Position numbers and translations under genes: made by a program. Shown one piece after another: positions 44,152 through 53,755 of a stretch of 64,000 nt of DNA. This DNA is from Dyadobacter luticola (lineage in GTDB: Bacteria > Bacteroidota > Bacteroidia > Cytophagales > Spirosomataceae). Below the pieces are notes generated by a model, which saw only the letters and a program-made list of their open reading frames with translations, ran no database searches and was not told the origin of the DNA. The stretch spans positions 1,472,375 to 1,536,374 of the forward strand of contig NZ_VCEJ01000002.1 of the NCBI RefSeq assembly GCF_005860805.1, in the 5' to 3' direction. Numbering within the stretch: the first letter of the stretch is position 1; each line of letters opens with the position of its first letter.

Positions 44152-46328
44152 ATTTTCTGTTCCTCCAAAGCGTGTTTAAAAACTACGATAGACCGGCTGT
44201 CCACATTTACCTCCGTCCCCGCCGCGATCGTCTGGCCGTCGTCGCTCACGCAGCAGTCGGCGGTATCGATCACCTTGCGCCAAAGGCTGCCATATTTTTC
44301 CGGCGGAAGCGTATAGGTTACAGGTTCATAATGTGCATTAAAAATCATATAAAAACTGTCGTCGTAAATCGGCGCACCTTTTGGGTTGACATGACGTATC
44401 CCCTTACCATTCAAAAACACCCCGAGCGATTTGGCATAATCGTGATTCCAGTTTTCTTCGGGCATTTCGGTGCCTTCCGGCAGGAACCAGGCGATATCTT
44501 CCAATCCTTTGCCTTTGATGGGTACGCCCCGGAACCAATGTTTCCTTCTGAATGTCGGGTGCTTTTTCACAAACGCAATAAGCTGCTGCGTAAAGCCCAA
44601 TAGTTTTTGGTCAACCTTATCCCAGTTCAGCCATGAAATTTCATTATCCTGGCAGTAGGCATTGTTGTTTCCGCCTTGCGTCCGCCCCCACTCGTCACCC
44701 GCCACCAGCATGGGCACACCTTGCGATAAAAATAACGTTGTCAGGAAGTTGCGTTTTTGTTTATCGCGCAGGGCGATGATCTCGGGGTCGTCGGTCGGGC
44801 CTTCCACACCACAGTTCCAGGAGCGGTTATGGTCGTCCCCATCATTGTTATCTTCGCCGTTTTCGAAGTTACGCTTCTCATTATACGAAACCAGGTCGTT
44901 CAGCGTGAAACCGTCGTGTGCCGTGATGAAGTTAATGCTGGCAGTCGGGCGTCGGTCTTCACCTTTGTATAAGTCCGAACTTCCTGTGAAGCGCTCGGCA
45001 AACTCGGCGAGCATACTATCCGCACCACGCCAATAATCGCGCATACAGTCGCGGTAGCGACCATTCCACTCCGCCCACCCGATCGGGAATTTCCCTACCT
45101 GGTATCCGTCGTGGCCGATATCCCAGGGTTCGGCGATCAGTTTTACCTGCGAAATGACGGGATCCTGGTGAATGATATCAAAAAAGGCGCTGAGACGGTC
45201 TACCGCATGTAATTCCCTGGCCAATGTGGACGCGAGGTCAAAGCGGAAACCATCTACGTGCATTTCGGTGATCCAGTACCTGAGGCTGTCCATGATGAGC
45301 CGTAGTACGCTTGGAAGCCGCGCGTTCAGTGTATTGCCGGTGCCGGTGTAATCCATATAATAGCGGCCGTCCATCAAACGATAGTACGCCATATTGTCGA
45401 TCCCGCGGAAAGAAAGCGTGGGGCCCATTTGGTTACCCTCGCCGGTATGGTTGTACACCACGTCCAGGATCACTTCAATCCCGGCCCTGTGCATTTCCTT
45501 AACCATATTTTTGAATTCCGCGACCTGCTCGCCGTGCGTCCCGGCGCTGGAATACCTGGCGTCCGGCGCAAAAAATCCGATGGAATTATAACCCCAGTAA
45601 TTCGTCAATCCACGTTCTTTCAAGTGCCGGTCGGCCACGAAATGGTGCACCGGCATCAGCTCCACTGCATTGACACCTAATTTTTTCAGATAAGAAATGC
45701 TCGCCGGGTGCGCCATACCTGCATAAGTACCCCTGATCTCCTCGGGAATTTCGGTATTGAGATTGGTAAAACCCTTGACGTGTGTTTCGTATATAATGGT
45801 ATCGTGATAAGGAATCTCGGGTGCTTTCACATCCTCCCAGTCAAACCGGTGATCGATTACGACGGATTTTGGAATGTAGCTGCTGCTATCCGTTTCACTA
45901 AAACTGAGGTCTTCCGCCGGATCTCCGATATTATATCCAAAAAGCGAATCATGCCACTGAATGGTACCTGAAATCGATTTTGCGTAAGGATCGATGAGCA
46001 GTTTGTTCGGATTAAAACGAAGACCGACGGTTGGCTCAAACGGCCCGTGAACCCGGTATCCATATAGCTGACCCGGTTTTAATCCTGGCACATATACATG
46101 CCAAACGTGGTGAGAAACTTCCCTGATTTCAATTTTGACATTTTCAGCCAGACTATCCGGACTATCAAACAAACACAGATCAACACCTGTGGCACTTTCT
46201 GAATATAGGGCAAAATTCACCCCTTCTTCGTCCCAGGTAGCACCCAGTGGGTACGGTTCTCCCGGATAAACAATTACATTATCAAGTTTCGACTGATCCT
46301 TAACTTTCTTATTGGCAATTTTTCCCAT
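44148..46328 (-). CDS. glgX: Glycogen debranching enzyme GlgX/TreX-type isoamylase
   Basis: A 726-residue GH13 enzyme: CBM48 (YPLGATWDEEGVNFALYSE), then VELMPVHHFVADRHL, VVYNHTGEGNQMGPTLSFRG, HVDGFRFDLASTLARE (nucleophile), KLIAEPWDIGHDGYQVGKFP (acid Glu) and FITAHDGFTLNDLVSYNEK. It hydrolyses alpha-1,6 branches of glycogen. The start is placed at the ATG at 46328 (MGKIANKK), not 20 codons upstream at 46388, because those residues do not resemble the family. Together with TreZ it suggests a glycogen-to-trehalose route. Confidence 0.92.
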   Translation of the reverse strand: MGKIANKKVKDQSKLDNVIVYPGEPYPLGATWDEEGVNFALYSESATGVDLCLFDSPDSLAENVKIEIREVSHHVWHVYVPGLKPGQLYGYRVHGPFEPTVGLRFNPNKLLIDPYAKSISGTIQWHDSLFGYNIGDPAEDLSFSETDSSSYIPKSVVIDHRFDWEDVKAPEIPYHDTIIYETHVKGFTNLNTEIPEEIRGTYAGMAHPASISYLKKLGVNAVELMPVHHFVADRHLKERGLTNYWGYNSIGFFAPDARYSSAGTHGEQVAEFKNMVKEMHRAGIEVILDVVYNHTGEGNQMGPTLSFRGIDNMAYYRLMDGRYYMDYTGTGNTLNARLPSVLRLIMDSLRYWITEMHVDGFRFDLASTLARELHAVDRLSAFFDIIHQDPVISQVKLIAEPWDIGHDGYQVGKFPIGWAEWNGRYRDCMRDYWRGADSMLAEFAERFTGSSDLYKGEDRRPTASINFITAHDGFTLNDLVSYNEKRNFENGEDNNDGDDHNRSWNCGVEGPTDDPEIIALRDKQKRNFLTTLFLSQGVPMLVAGDEWGRTQGGNNNAYCQDNEISWLNWDKVDQKLLGFTQQLIAFVKKHPTFRRKHWFRGVPIKGKGLEDIAWFLPEGTEMPEENWNHDYAKSLGVFLNGKGIRHVNPKGAPIYDDSFYMIFNAHYEPVTYTLPPEKYGSLWRKVIDTADCCVSDDGQTIAAGTEVNVDSRSIVVFKHALEEQKI

Positions 46329-46521
46329 AATGCTTTGATTTGTAAACGATTGGCCACTTCCCACCAGCCCGGACCGGGCTTGCTGCACGTCCTGTCTTTT
46401 TGTTTAAACTGAAAAATTGCGGCCTGAGAACGCTATTTGCTATAAAATTATGCCAGTGAGCCAGCGAATGGCAGGGAATATTTTCCACAACTGGGATTTT
46501 GAAAAAGTAAAAACCGGCACG

Positions 46522-46773
46522 ATGGACCAGCAAAAACTAACAGACATTTACACATTTTTAGAAGAAACGGAGCGGACCAACGAGGATACCGAATATGATC
46601 CATCGCAGGAACCGCTGGTGAATGCGATCATCGAGCTGGTAAATAAGAATGGTAATACATCCATCGCAGAAGATTTCGGACAACCGTTTGTACATCCGAT
46701 GATTACGATACAAAAATGGGTTACGGAGCTGAAAGATATTGTTCGCGACGAAATGGACGGGAATTTACATTAG
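46522..46773 (+). CDS. Small protein of unknown function
   Basis: An 83-residue acidic protein starting MDQQKLTDIYTFLEETERTNED and continuing EPLVNAIIELVNKNGNTSIAEDFGQPFVHPMITIQKWVTEL. It looks like a compact helical cytosolic protein; no domain recognised. The frame runs upstream through ATG codons at 46450 and 46468, but the 46522 start fits best because conserved-looking sequence begins there. It lies between the GlgX gene (divergent) and the signalling operon. Confidence 0.55.
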   Translation: MDQQKLTDIYTFLEETERTNEDTEYDPSQEPLVNAIIELVNKNGNTSIAEDFGQPFVHPMITIQKWVTELKDIVRDEMDGNLH

Positions 46774-46974
46774 CAAGAAGAAAATGTGCTTTGGGACGGC
46801 CTGAGGCACGATTTTTATGAATTCTCAACTCGTACACACACTACGATTTTGCAGTAGCACGCTACATGCAGTAATTGGTGTCGTATATACTCCCCGGTTT
46901 ATTAAAAACTTGAAGTAATTTCGTCCCGAAACCCAGGAAACTCTCCTGTTCTTTACAAATACTTAACCGAAATT

Positions 46975-48279
46975 ATGATTCTGATTGTCGACGACAGGCC
47001 GGAAAACATTCTCCCTCTTAAAAAAATTCTGGAACTGCATGATTTTGAAACAGATAGCGCTGAATCCGGTGAAGAAGCATTAAAAAAGATCCTGAAAACG
47101 ACTTATTCCGTAATCATCATGGACGTGCAAATGCCCGGCATGGATGGTTTCGAAGTGGCTGAGGCAATCGCCGGTTTTAATAAAGCAAAAGATACCCCCA
47201 TCATTTTTCTCTCGGCGGTGAATACCGAGAAACGTTTTATTACGAAAGGCTATTCTTCGGGCGGTATAGACTACCTCACGAAGCCCGTCGATCCGGATAT
47301 TTTGCTGCTGAAAGTCAAAACATTTTACAAACTCTACGAGCAGCAGCAGGAGTTGAAAGTGATTCAGGAATCATTGCGCCGGGAAATAGATTCCCGCAAA
47401 CGTGCGCAGGAGGAACTTGCCGCCAGGATGGAAGAGCTGCGGATGGCCCATGAAATGCTCGAACAAAAAGTGCAGATCAGGACAAGTGAGCTGACGGACA
47501 AAAACTCGGAACTGGAAACCACCAACCATGAATTGCAGCAATTTGCCTGGGTTGTATCCCACGATTTGAAAGAGCCGCTGCGCAAAATTCAGACATTCAG
47601 CCAGTTAATTAAAGACAAATATTTAAGCGAAAATCCGGAGGCAACTTCTTACCTCAACCGGTCTATCAATTCCTCGGCACGCATGTCGCGGCTGATCAGC
47701 GATTTGCTGGATTATTCGCGGCTGTCGGTGAAAGCTTACTTCCAACCTACCGACTTGTATGCGCTGGTAAATGAGCTGCTGCTGGATTTTGACGAGCAGA
47801 TCAGCGAAAAGAATGCGGTGATCCATCTTGCCAAATTGCCGGTCGTAGATACGATACCGAGCCAGATCCGGCAGGTATTTCAAAACCTGATCAGCAATGC
47901 TTTGAAATTCTCGAAACCAGACGTGCAGCCGGTGATCAACATTACCTGCGCGCTCTGTGAAACGAAAGATACCACAAGCCCGGAATCCCCTACCGGCCGG
48001 TTTTGCCGGATCAGCATTGAGGATAACGGAATTGGCTTCAACGAAAAATTCCTGGACAGGATCTTCATCATTTTCCAGCGGCTCAACAATCCCGGAAATT
48101 ATGAGGGTACCGGCATCGGCCTGGCCATCGCCAAGAAAATTATGGACAAACACAACGGCTTAATCTCGGCCCATAGCATGGAAAACCAGGGCGCTAAGTT
48201 TGTGCTGGTTTTGCCTTTGGAACAAGATAAACCGCAAAAAGAAACTCAGTCAGAAAATCAGTACACGGAAAATTTATGA
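46975..48279 (+). CDS. Response regulator-histidine kinase hybrid (REC-coiled coil-HisKA-HATPase)
   Basis: A 434-residue soluble protein. The receiver (residues 1-120) has acidic pocket VDD (5-7), phospho-acceptor Asp50 in VIIMDVQMPGMDG and Lys in LTKPVDP. A coiled coil (about 120-185) links it to HisKA with His197 in VVSHDLKEPLRK. HATPase_c follows, with NALKFSKP, EDNGIGFNEKF and GTGIGLAIAKKI. No membrane segment is present. It is the first gene of a tightly packed operon and overlaps the large hybrid kinase by 4 bp, so it may be phosphorylated by that kinase or pass signals to its partners. Confidence 0.9.
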   Translation: MILIVDDRPENILPLKKILELHDFETDSAESGEEALKKILKTTYSVIIMDVQMPGMDGFEVAEAIAGFNKAKDTPIIFLSAVNTEKRFITKGYSSGGIDYLTKPVDPDILLLKVKTFYKLYEQQQELKVIQESLRREIDSRKRAQEELAARMEELRMAHEMLEQKVQIRTSELTDKNSELETTNHELQQFAWVVSHDLKEPLRKIQTFSQLIKDKYLSENPEATSYLNRSINSSARMSRLISDLLDYSRLSVKAYFQPTDLYALVNELLLDFDEQISEKNAVIHLAKLPVVDTIPSQIRQVFQNLISNALKFSKPDVQPVINITCALCETKDTTSPESPTGRFCRISIEDNGIGFNEKFLDRIFIIFQRLNNPGNYEGTGIGLAIAKKIMDKHNGLISAHSMENQGAKFVLVLPLEQDKPQKETQSENQYTENL

Positions 48280-51200
48280 ATAGACCTTCTAACACCATCA
48301 TTCAGCAGTTACAGATTGTCTTCTCGTTTTCTATTCTCCTGCTCATTTTCAGCCTCCTGGCGTCCTATTACAGTACGCAGAAACTCATTAACAACTCGGA
48401 GTTGGTAAATCATACCAATGAAGTCCTCATTGAAGCCGAAAGCATTATTTCGCACATGAAAGATGCGGAAACAGGCCAGCGCGGCTTCCTGGTAACCTCC
48501 GACGAAGCATTTCTGGAACCTTATAATGGTGCTTACCAGGCCACTACCGATAGTTATAACAAGCTCAGCGACCTTACCGCTGACAACCCGACCCAGCAAA
48601 AAAACCTGCGGGAAGTGAAGGCTTTGTACGAAGCCAAGTTCGGACAGATGCAAAACATTATCGATCAGGCGAAGCGGTCGCAAAATTTTGTGAATGATAC
48701 CGAGAGCCGCCTGAAAGAAATGCTGCGGGGAAAAAAGCTGATGGACGATTTGCGGATGGCGACCAAGCGGATCAAGGAGGAGGAAGCCGCAATCCTGAGT
48801 ACCCGGCTAGAACAGCAGCAGATCTACATTACTTATACGCCGGTGCTGCTGGTGATCGCTGCACTGATTTCCATCCTGATTACGGTATTTGCTTATATCC
48901 GGATCAAAAACGACATGGACAAGCGCATTGCGCAGCAAAACCGCGACGCGGCGCTGTATGATGAAACAAACCGGCGGATCGGGCACATTGAAGAAGTAAC
49001 CAGGCAGGTATCGGCGGGGGATTTTACCGTACGAAGCCAGGACGATAAGGAAGACGAGCTGGGCCGGATTTCGGTGGCGCTAAATGCTATGACCGAGTCG
49101 CTGGCGAGTACGATTTCGGATTTGACTACCCGTAACTGGCTGCAAACCGGTACGGTAAAAATCAGCGACGCGATCCGGGGCGAGCGGATCGTAAAAAAGC
49201 TGGCCTCCAATTTATTGAATGCACTGACGGATTATACCGGTGCGCAGCTGGCGACGATTTATATTCTGGATAATGACTGGAATTTCAGGCTGACGGCCTC
49301 TTATGCCGTGCAAAATGCGCCGGAGGTAATCCTGGCGGGCGAAGGTTTGACGGGCCAGGTGATTGCGACCATGAAACCGATGATCGTGCGGAATGTGCCT
49401 GAAAATTATTTGAAAGTGAAATCGAGCCTCGGTAACAGTACTCCGGGTGCGCTGGCAATCCTGCCTCTGACTTACGCCTATGAATGTATCGGGGTGATTG
49501 AGCTGGCCTATCTGCAGGCGCCTGGCGAAACGGAAGTGAAATTCCTGGAAGACAACCTCGAAGCGATGGCGACGGGGATCAACTCGGCGATGGACTACCT
49601 GAAACTGCAAAACTTCCTGGAAGAAACGCAGGCGCAGGCCGAAGAGCTGCAAACCCAGCACAACGAGCTAGAAAACCTGAACGCTGAGCTGGAAGCGCAG
49701 TCGCAGAAATTGCAGGCTTCGGAAGAGGAATTGCGAGTGCAGCAGGAAGAGTTGCAGCAAACCAATGAAGAGCTGGAAGAACGCAGCGGGCTGCTAGAAG
49801 AGAAAAACCTGGAAATCCAGAAAAAAGCGGAAGAACTGGAACTGACGACGCGCTACAAATCGGAATTCTTAGCCAATATGTCGCACGAGCTGCGGACGCC
49901 GCTGAACTCTATTCTGCTGCTCAGCAGGCTTTTGGCAGAAAATGATGATAAAAATCTGAATGCTGAGCAGATTGAATATGCGACGGTGATCCAGTCGTCT
50001 GGTAATGGTTTGCTGGGACTGATCGATGAGATCCTCGACCTTTCCAAAATCGAAGCCGGTAAGATGGAGCTGGACTACGTAAGTGTTTCGGTGAAGGAAA
50101 TTGCCGAGGATATGAAGGCGCTTTTTGCGCCGGTAGCACGGGAAAAAGCGCTCGATTTCGATATTCAGGTAGCTCCGGGCGTACCGACATTGATCGTGAC
50201 GGACAAAATGCGTTTGGAACAGATCATCAAAAACCTGCTTTCGAATGCATTGAAGTTTACTTCAAAAGGCTCGGTGAGAATGGATGTGAAGCTGCGCGAC
50301 GACAGCAATAACATGATCTGCTTTTTGGTAAAAGATACCGGTATCGGTGTAGCAGCCGACAAGCAGGCGCAAATTTTCGAAGCATTCCAGCAAGCCGACG
50401 GTTCTACCAAAAGAAAATACGGCGGCACGGGGCTCGGGCTCTCGATCAGCCGTGAGCTGGTGAAATTATTGGGTGGGGAAATTTCGCTGACGAGCGTGGT
50501 GAATGAGGGAAGCGAGTTTACGATCATTATCCCGATATCACCGGAACATGCACTTAATGATCCTGAAAACGCCAATTTTGTTTTAAAACCGACGGTGGCA
50601 GACGAGTCGCGCCTGCGGAAAATTTCCATCAAAGATCCACAGTATATCAGCACGGTCATCCCTGAAAATATCCCCGACGACCGCAACGAAATCACGGAGC
50701 ACGATAAAGCGATCCTGATCATTGAGGATGATACTTTTTTTGCCAAATCGTTATTGGACTACACTCGCAAGCAAGGCTACAAAGGCATTGTTTCGGTGCG
50801 GGGCGATGAGGGTTTGCAGCTAGCCCAGACATTCAAGCCGATGGGTATCCTGCTGGACATTCAGCTGCCGATCGTAAGCGGCTGGGAAGTGATGGACCAA
50901 TTGAAGGCGAATGCGGAAACACGGCACATTCCGGTTCACATTATGTCATCGCACCGGTTAAAAAACGAAAGTCTCATGAAAGGCGCGATCGATTTTATCG
51001 ATAAGCCTGTCTCCGGTGACAAAATCCAGGAGGTGTTCAGGAAGATCGAGCACGTGATTAATAAAGAATCGAAAAAGGTGCTGATTCTGGAAGATAACTC
51101 CATGCACGCTAAGGCATTGGCTTATTATCTGGGCACTTTTGATATTAATTCCGAGCTGAAAAGCGACATTAACGAGGGTATCGACGCATTAAAACGGAAT

Positions 51201-51881
51201 CAGGTGGACTGCGTGATCCTGGATATGGGTATCCCCGACAAAAAGGCCTACGAAACGTTGGAGGAAGCCAAAAAGAACCCGGGTTTTGAAAATGTGCCGA
51301 TCATTATTTTCACAGGAAAAAGTCTTTCGATGTCGGAGGAGCTGCGGATCAAGCAGTATGCGGATTCTATTATTGTGAAAACCGCACACTCCTACCAGCG
51401 TATGCTCGACGAAGTTTCGCTTTTCCTGCATGTGGTGGAAGAAAACAAGAAAGATGCGAAGCGGTCGGACCAGAAGAAATTGGGTGCGCTGGGCGAGATC
51501 CTGAGCAACAAAACGGTACTGATCGCCGACGATGATGTGCGCAACATTTTCTCGCTTTCCAAATCATTGGAAAACTATAAAATGAATGTGATCACGGCGC
51601 TGGACGGAAAAGAAGCTTTAACTAAACTGGAAGAAAACCCGGAGATCGACGTGGTGCTGCTGGATATGATGATGCCGCAGCTGGATGGTTACGAAACCGC
51701 CCGCCGCATACGTGAAAATATAAAATGGCGAAACCTGCCTGTGATCGCCGTGACTGCCAAAGCCATGACCGGCGACCGCGAAAAATGCATTAACGCCGGC
51801 GCTTCGGATTACATCACCAAACCAGTCGATATCGACCAGCTTTTATCGCTTTTGCGAGTTTGGCTTTACGAACGATTTTAA
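48276..51881 (+). CDS. Large hybrid histidine kinase (CHASE3-HAMP-GAF-HisKA-HATPase-REC3)
   Basis: A 1201-residue membrane sensor. TM1 (about 13-32) precedes a CHASE3 periplasmic domain (about 40-180; HMKDAETGQRGFLVTSDEAFLEPYN). TM2 (about 189-209), HAMP and a GAF domain (about 300-450) follow. A long Glu/Gln-rich coiled coil (about 450-530) leads to HisKA His537 (MSHELRTPLNSI) and HATPase_c (NALKFTSKG, TGIGVAADKQ, GGTGLGLSISREL). Three receivers end the protein, with predicted phospho-Asp 861, 983 and 1130. The middle receiver is the most diverged (LDMGIPDKK). It is the central kinase of the operon with CheR and CheB; the stimulus is unknown. Confidence 0.92.
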   Translation: MNRPSNTIIQQLQIVFSFSILLLIFSLLASYYSTQKLINNSELVNHTNEVLIEAESIISHMKDAETGQRGFLVTSDEAFLEPYNGAYQATTDSYNKLSDLTADNPTQQKNLREVKALYEAKFGQMQNIIDQAKRSQNFVNDTESRLKEMLRGKKLMDDLRMATKRIKEEEAAILSTRLEQQQIYITYTPVLLVIAALISILITVFAYIRIKNDMDKRIAQQNRDAALYDETNRRIGHIEEVTRQVSAGDFTVRSQDDKEDELGRISVALNAMTESLASTISDLTTRNWLQTGTVKISDAIRGERIVKKLASNLLNALTDYTGAQLATIYILDNDWNFRLTASYAVQNAPEVILAGEGLTGQVIATMKPMIVRNVPENYLKVKSSLGNSTPGALAILPLTYAYECIGVIELAYLQAPGETEVKFLEDNLEAMATGINSAMDYLKLQNFLEETQAQAEELQTQHNELENLNAELEAQSQKLQASEEELRVQQEELQQTNEELEERSGLLEEKNLEIQKKAEELELTTRYKSEFLANMSHELRTPLNSILLLSRLLAENDDKNLNAEQIEYATVIQSSGNGLLGLIDEILDLSKIEAGKMELDYVSVSVKEIAEDMKALFAPVAREKALDFDIQVAPGVPTLIVTDKMRLEQIIKNLLSNALKFTSKGSVRMDVKLRDDSNNMICFLVKDTGIGVAADKQAQIFEAFQQADGSTKRKYGGTGLGLSISRELVKLLGGEISLTSVVNEGSEFTIIIPISPEHALNDPENANFVLKPTVADESRLRKISIKDPQYISTVIPENIPDDRNEITEHDKAILIIEDDTFFAKSLLDYTRKQGYKGIVSVRGDEGLQLAQTFKPMGILLDIQLPIVSGWEVMDQLKANAETRHIPVHIMSSHRLKNESLMKGAIDFIDKPVSGDKIQEVFRKIEHVINKESKKVLILEDNSMHAKALAYYLGTFDINSELKSDINEGIDALKRNQVDCVILDMGIPDKKAYETLEEAKKNPGFENVPIIIFTGKSLSMSEELRIKQYADSIIVKTAHSYQRMLDEVSLFLHVVEENKKDAKRSDQKKLGALGEILSNKTVLIADDDVRNIFSLSKSLENYKMNVITALDGKEALTKLEENPEIDVVLLDMMMPQLDGYETARRIRENIKWRNLPVIAVTAKAMTGDREKCINAGASDYITKPVDIDQLLSLLRVWLYERF

Positions 51882-51896
51882 ATCCTAATCCCTCCC

Positions 51897-52259
51897 ATGA
51901 AAAAGAAAGTGCTGATTGTTGATGATGATGCCCGGAATATTTTTGCCTTGAAGGCTACTTTGAAGGCGAAAGGTTTTGAATGCATTTCGTGTATGGCTGC
52001 GACGGAAGCGCTCGACATTCTCCGCTCCGAACAAGAAGTTGACGCCGTGCTGCTCGATATGATGATGCCGGAAATGGATGGTTATGAGGCGATTCCGCTG
52101 ATTAAGCGCATGGATAGCCGGGAAAATATTCCGGTGATCGCGGTGACGGCGCAGGCCATGGTAGGCGATAAAGAGAAATGTCTGCAGGCGGGCGCTGATG
52201 ATTACATATCAAAACCCATCGATGTCGAAAAATTGTTAAAGCTCTTGCAGGATATTTAA
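51897..52259 (+). CDS. Single-domain response regulator (CheY-like)
   Basis: A 120-residue lone receiver: KVLIVDDDARNIFALKATLKAKG, phospho-Asp in AVLLDMMMPEMDGYE (about residue 60), Thr in VIAVTAQAM and Lys in ISKPIDVEKLL. It has no output domain, so it should act by binding a partner or as a phosphate sink or relay. It closely resembles the last receiver of the upstream kinase. It lies 15 bp after the kinase and 1 bp before CheR. Confidence 0.92.
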   Translation: MKKKVLIVDDDARNIFALKATLKAKGFECISCMAATEALDILRSEQEVDAVLLDMMMPEMDGYEAIPLIKRMDSRENIPVIAVTAQAMVGDKEKCLQAGADDYISKPIDVEKLLKLLQDI

Positions 52260-52260
52260 T

Positions 52261-53079
52261 ATGTGGGAAATGATTGAGGACGAAGACATTGACCTGTTAC
52301 TGAACGACTTATTTGATCTGTACGGTTACGACTTTACGAGTTATTCCCGGGCGTCGCTCAAAAGGCGTATTGTGCGGTTATGTTCCCTGGACAAGTTTCC
52401 CAGTTTCGCGGAGCTGCGTTACCGCGTGAAGAATGATCCCGATTATTTGAAAAGATTTGTGGAGGAGATCACGGTGAATGTGACCGAAATGTTCCGGGAC
52501 CCTTCTTTTTATAAATCATTGCGTGACGATATTCTGCCGATCCTGGGTACCAAACCGTTTATCCGGATCTGGCATGCGGGCTGCTCCACAGGTGAGGAAG
52601 TGTATTCGATGGCGATCTTATTAAAGGAAGCCGGGCTGCTCAAAAAATCACTTTTATATGCTACCGATCTGAATCCGAGTGTTTTGGAAAAAGTACGGAA
52701 AGGGATTTTTCCTTTGAACCAAATGAAGCAATACTCGGAAAACTACATTGCTTCGGGTGGCAAAAAAGACTTTTCGACTTACTATACGGCCAATTACGGA
52801 CAAGCCAAATTGGACCGCGACCTTTCGGAAAAAATCATCATTTCAACGCATAACCTGGTGTCGGACAGCTCTTTCAACGAATTTGACCTGATCCTTTGCC
52901 GCAATGTGCTGATCTATTTTGATAAAAATTTGCAGGACAGGGTACTCAATCTTTTCGACGCAAGCCTGGGATCGCTGGGTTACCTCGCGCTCGGGACGAA
53001 AGAGACATTGAAATTTTCGGCGATCCAGAACAAGTTCAAGCAGATTAACCGGGAAAAAATATGGAAGAAAATCGTGTAG
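52261..53079 (+). CDS. CheR-type protein-glutamate methyltransferase
   Basis: A 272-residue protein with an N-terminal helical domain (YDFTSYSRASLKRRIVRLC, ITVNVTEMFRDPSFY). The SAM-binding domain contains IRIWHAGCSTGEEVYSMAILL, LYATDLNPSVLEKVRKGIF and FDLILCRNVLIYFDKNLQDRV. CheR methylates glutamates on chemoreceptors, but no receptor, CheA or CheW lies nearby. The target may therefore be the coiled coil of the hybrid kinase or an unlinked protein (inference). It overlaps cheB by 19 bp. Confidence 0.9.
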   Translation: MWEMIEDEDIDLLLNDLFDLYGYDFTSYSRASLKRRIVRLCSLDKFPSFAELRYRVKNDPDYLKRFVEEITVNVTEMFRDPSFYKSLRDDILPILGTKPFIRIWHAGCSTGEEVYSMAILLKEAGLLKKSLLYATDLNPSVLEKVRKGIFPLNQMKQYSENYIASGGKKDFSTYYTANYGQAKLDRDLSEKIIISTHNLVSDSSFNEFDLILCRNVLIYFDKNLQDRVLNLFDASLGSLGYLALGTKETLKFSAIQNKFKQINREKIWKKIV

Positions 53080-53642
53080 TACCACCTTGCCAACTGCTCC
53101 TGATCGGTGGCTCGGCCGGCAGTTTGGAAGTACTTTTCAAGCTGCTTCCGAGGCTGAATGCAGACCTTCCTTTCGCAATTGTGCTGGTACTGCACCGCCG
53201 CAGCACCGGCGATTCTTCCCTCACAGAATTGCTTTCTTCCAAAACCGTGAACCACACTTCGGAGGTCGAGGACAAGGAACCCGTCAAGCCGGGCAACATT
53301 TACCTGGCTCCCGCCGACTATCATTTACTCATTGAAAAAGACCGCACATTCTCGCTGGACTATTCGGAAAAGATCAATTTCAGCCGACCCAGCATTGACG
53401 TTACGTTTGAATCCGCCTGCGAAATTTATGGGGAATCGGCCGTGGCATTGATTTTGTCAGGCGCCAACGAAGACGGAACGCATGGTATGAAATGCATTAA
53501 GAAGGCCGGCGGACGTACGCTGGCGCAAAATCCCGAAACTGCGCAAATGCCTTTTATGCCGAATTACGCTATAACTCATGGGGTGATTGATTACGTTCTT
53601 GACATTCCGCAAATGGCGGATTTCATCAATCAAATGAAGTGA
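53061..53642 (+). CDS. CheB-type methylesterase without receiver domain
   Basis: A 193-residue catalytic CheB domain: LLLIGGSAGSLEVLFKLLPRL (Ser18), IVLVLHRRS (His) and LILSGANEDGTHGMKCIKKAGG (Asp), the expected catalytic triad. The usual N-terminal receiver is missing, so control would come from protein partners in this operon instead of direct phosphorylation. It opposes the CheR encoded just upstream with a 19-bp overlap. Confidence 0.9.
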   Translation: MEENRVVPPCQLLLIGGSAGSLEVLFKLLPRLNADLPFAIVLVLHRRSTGDSSLTELLSSKTVNHTSEVEDKEPVKPGNIYLAPADYHLLIEKDRTFSLDYSEKINFSRPSIDVTFESACEIYGESAVALILSGANEDGTHGMKCIKKAGGRTLAQNPETAQMPFMPNYAITHGVIDYVLDIPQMADFINQMK

Positions 53643-53755
53643 AAATTCAGGCGATCGTTGATTTCTACCATAAAAGAAATGATCAGTCTTTTGTTGTGAC
53701 GCAGATTTCGGGGAAATTTGCAGGAAAGTAATTCGTACCAGATCATTAAGACAAC

